Assembly: GCA_045576295.1 (NCBI GenBank)
Contig: JAZNGF010000015.1
Span: forward strand, 1-33,412
Length of the DNA stretch: 33,412 nt
Direction: 5' to 3'
From: CAVALG01 sp045576295
GTDB lineage: Bacteria; Bacillota; Clostridia; Oscillospirales; Acutalibacteraceae
In this document: positions 32,032-33,412 of the stretch, piece by piece
How positions within the stretch are numbered: position 1 is the stretch's first letter
Layout of the letters: every line of letters starts with the position of its first letter
Position numbers and translations under genes: made by a program
The notes under the pieces: generated by a model
What the model was told of the DNA's origin: nothing
What the model saw: only the letters and a program-made list of their open reading frames with translations
Database searches by the model: none

Positions 32032-32337
32032 ATGGCTTTCAGAGATGAAAACGGAAAAATTACTATTGATGAAAATGCTGCACTAAATGATATTAACAAG
32101 TTAAACTTAACAATATCTCAACTTGAACAGGCATATGACTTAGTTACGCAAATTAACTATTTATCAACAGATATGCAAGGCAATACAGCAACGGTCATCA
32201 ACTCGGTTTCGACATATCTTATGAAAGAAATTTCAGACTTGATGTCTTATACCGACAATACCAAAGATAACATCACAAAGATAGTAAACAAGTATCAGGC
32301 TATTGATAAAAAAATTAAAGAAATTATTGAACTGTGA
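32032..32337 (+). CDS. Helical T7SS-locus protein without WXG (101 aa)
   Basis: A 101-residue, almost fully helical protein, with a Gly in the middle turn (STDMQGNTATVINSV, near 55) where WXG100 proteins have W-x-G. The rest fits a helix-turn-helix hairpin of WXG100 length. It starts 3 nt after the gene at 31396 with AAGGGGG upstream, so it is coupled to it. It may be a WXG100 relative that has lost the Trp and works in a heterodimer, or a helical partner like the LXG-associated proteins. Confidence 0.6.
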   Translation: MAFRDENGKITIDENAALNDINKLNLTISQLEQAYDLVTQINYLSTDMQGNTATVINSVSTYLMKEISDLMSYTDNTKDNITKIVNKYQAIDKKIKEIIEL

Positions 32338-32346
32338 GGGAAGTTT

Positions 32347-32730
32347 ATGGCATCGCTTAAATGTAATATTGAAATGCTAAAACAAGCCGAGGCTTCTTTT
32401 AAAAAGGTTTCGGCAAATTCTATTGCACTAAAAGATAAAACTAATACTATCGCGAACGAATTAGAAGTAGTTTGGGATGGCGCCGCAAGCGAAGAATTTA
32501 TTCGACGTCTTCGCAACCAAGCACAAAAGATCGCCGATAGCAAAGCAACGATTGACGAGTTGCGCAAATATTCTAAATCTTGCAGAGAAGATTTGGAAAA
32601 GGTTGATAAAGCTATCAACGCTATACTGTCTATTTTTGATAAAATAGGCATTTTGGATGATATGGAACGAATCGGCATTTTAGACGCTGTTGGTATACAT
32701 AAAACAAATGGCAACAGTTGCAGTAAATAA
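32347..32730 (+). CDS. WXG100-family protein with C-terminal extension (WDG motif)
   Basis: A 127-residue protein with a two-helix WXG100 domain, W-D-G at 43-45 (ELEVVWDGAASEEFIRR). It then has about 30 further residues with ILDDMERIGILDAVGI, where the short element IGILD occurs twice (about 101-105 and 109-113), and a polar end KTNGNSCSK with one cysteine. The extension is unusual for the family and may be a signal or binding tail. Start behind GAGGGA. Confidence 0.8.
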   Translation: MASLKCNIEMLKQAEASFKKVSANSIALKDKTNTIANELEVVWDGAASEEFIRRLRNQAQKIADSKATIDELRKYSKSCREDLEKVDKAINAILSIFDKIGILDDMERIGILDAVGIHKTNGNSCSK

Positions 32731-32744
32731 AGGAGGTAACCATT

Positions 32745-33218
32745 TTGATTATAGTTGATACAGAGAAAATCTTTGCTATGTCTTCTTTAGCAATGCAAAC
32801 TAAAGATGTTTTAGAATCATGTGTAAAAATTATATCTTCCTTAACTGAACACAACGATTGGAACTGCATTGAAAGAGACTACGTTAACGAATCACTTCTG
32901 ACCACAAAATCTAAAGTGCTTAGTCTTAATAATAATATTGACTATTTTTCAGGCACATTAAAAAATGTAGCATCACAATTCGAAAGTTTTGAAAATGCTA
33001 TCCCAAATCAATACCAATCTTTAGAGAACTCTTTTGCGGATTATTTCGCAATCGGTTCACAAAATATCACAAGCAATATAGGAACCAATTCTGAAAAAAT
33101 CGCTTCAACCATATCGAAAAATGTTCACGTTTCGGGTGGTTTAGAGAATTATTCTTTAGGCAGTTTAACAAATGATTTAAAGGTATGCAGTTTTGATGAT
33201 GTGGATTTCGGCAAATAA
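32745..33218 (+). CDS. Helical T7SS-locus protein (157 aa)
   Basis: The frame starts with TTG at 32745 behind AAAGGAGGTAAC, an almost perfect ribosome binding site. The protein has two long helices (about 8-40 and 55-95) joined by a turn containing NDWNCIERDY, a WXG-like position without the Gly, then a Ser/Asn-rich part that may be unstructured or beta. It has the size of a small T7SS substrate or partner. I recognise no family. It is followed 15 nt later by another start. Confidence 0.6.
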   Translation: MIIVDTEKIFAMSSLAMQTKDVLESCVKIISSLTEHNDWNCIERDYVNESLLTTKSKVLSLNNNIDYFSGTLKNVASQFESFENAIPNQYQSLENSFADYFAIGSQNITSNIGTNSEKIASTISKNVHVSGGLENYSLGSLTNDLKVCSFDDVDFGK

Positions 33219-33233
33219 AAATAGAGGTGTAAT

Positions 33234-33412
33234 ATGGCTGATAAAATTGTAATCACAACAACAGAATTAAAGCAGTACGCCCAACAATTAAAGGATTTAT
33301 CAATACAAATCGGTGAACTCCACAGTACTCTATCCAATGCAGTTAATAATATGGATAGCGCTTTAGACAGTAAGCGTTCTGTTAATTTATGCGACAAAGG
33401 AAATAAAATTGT
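33234..33412 (+). CDS. Partial T7SS-locus helical protein (runs off the window)
   Basis: The ATG at 33234 follows GAGGTG, and the frame stays open to the window edge (59 codons seen). The visible residues predict one amphipathic helix broken by polar residues (TTTELKQYAQQLKDLSIQIGELHSTL...), as in the N-terminal helix of WXG100 or LXG proteins. The end, including any W-x-G turn, is not in the window, so it cannot be classed further. It may be the first part of a larger effector such as an LXG toxin. Confidence 0.55.
   Translation, partial: MADKIVITTTELKQYAQQLKDLSIQIGELHSTLSNAVNNMDSALDSKRSVNLCDKGNKI

Overview
The window looks like a chromosomal segment of an endospore-forming, low-GC Firmicute of class Clostridia, probably near the Oscillospiraceae/Ruminococcaceae; no species can be named. 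Grounds: the spore protease gene gpr followed by spoIIP, a tryptophan T-box leader, RqcH, DUF6514 and DUF1858 proteins, mostly GGAGG-type ribosome binding sites, and a Firmicutes-style type VII secretion system (T7SS) headed by an FHA-containing EssC.

Positions 1-2530 are the worn-down end of one or more integrative elements. An AT-rich end carries direct and inverted repeats (92-199, 349-382, 490-519). The 3' half of a tRNA-Ser(CGA) gene (537-593) follows, starting inside the anticodon loop, which is a classic attachment-site scar. Then come a truncated tyrosine integrase (minus strand), a 5'-truncated ArdA-like gene, and an in-frame chimera of an element gene with the C-terminal part of a large serine recombinase. 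An orphan hypothetical gene (2565-3041) lies between terminators.

Positions 3200-22716 are ordinary chromosomal housekeeping and sporulation genes: a DUF1295 membrane protein, a class A penicillin-binding protein, a BofC-like lipoprotein, uvrC, a T-box(Trp)-controlled TrpB2, rpsT, a lipoprotein, gpr-spoIIP plus a small membrane protein, a DUF6514 gene with an operator-like palindrome, a mglBAC-type sugar ABC transporter operon ending in a membrane-anchored InlB-repeat protein, and a co-directional group of a PHP phosphatase, a DUF1858 protein, TrmK and RqcH.

Positions 22717-33412 are a T7SS locus that runs off the right edge. One strong promoter (22936-22964), with the same 10-mer on either side of it, precedes an XRE regulator, a PP2C phosphatase and a 1513-residue FHA-FtsK ATPase (EssC). 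After these come an EsaB/YukD ubiquitin-like protein, four proteins with a WXG motif, three or four further small helical proteins without it, and two divergent proteins (29283-30074 and 31396-32028). The pattern of those two recalls the mycobacterial EspG chaperones. EssB, EsaA and EssA are not seen here and may lie to the right. The locus suggests a phosphorylation-tuned T7SS with many small substrates and possibly an EspG-like chaperone pair, which is the most promising new biology in the window.

Several starts were moved inward from the longest open frame on ribosome-binding-site grounds (penicillin-binding protein, UvrC, TrpB2, Gpr, MglC, the PHP phosphatase, the lipoprotein at 11198, the DUF6514 gene and EsxA). 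Family assignments come from recognised motifs, not from database searches.
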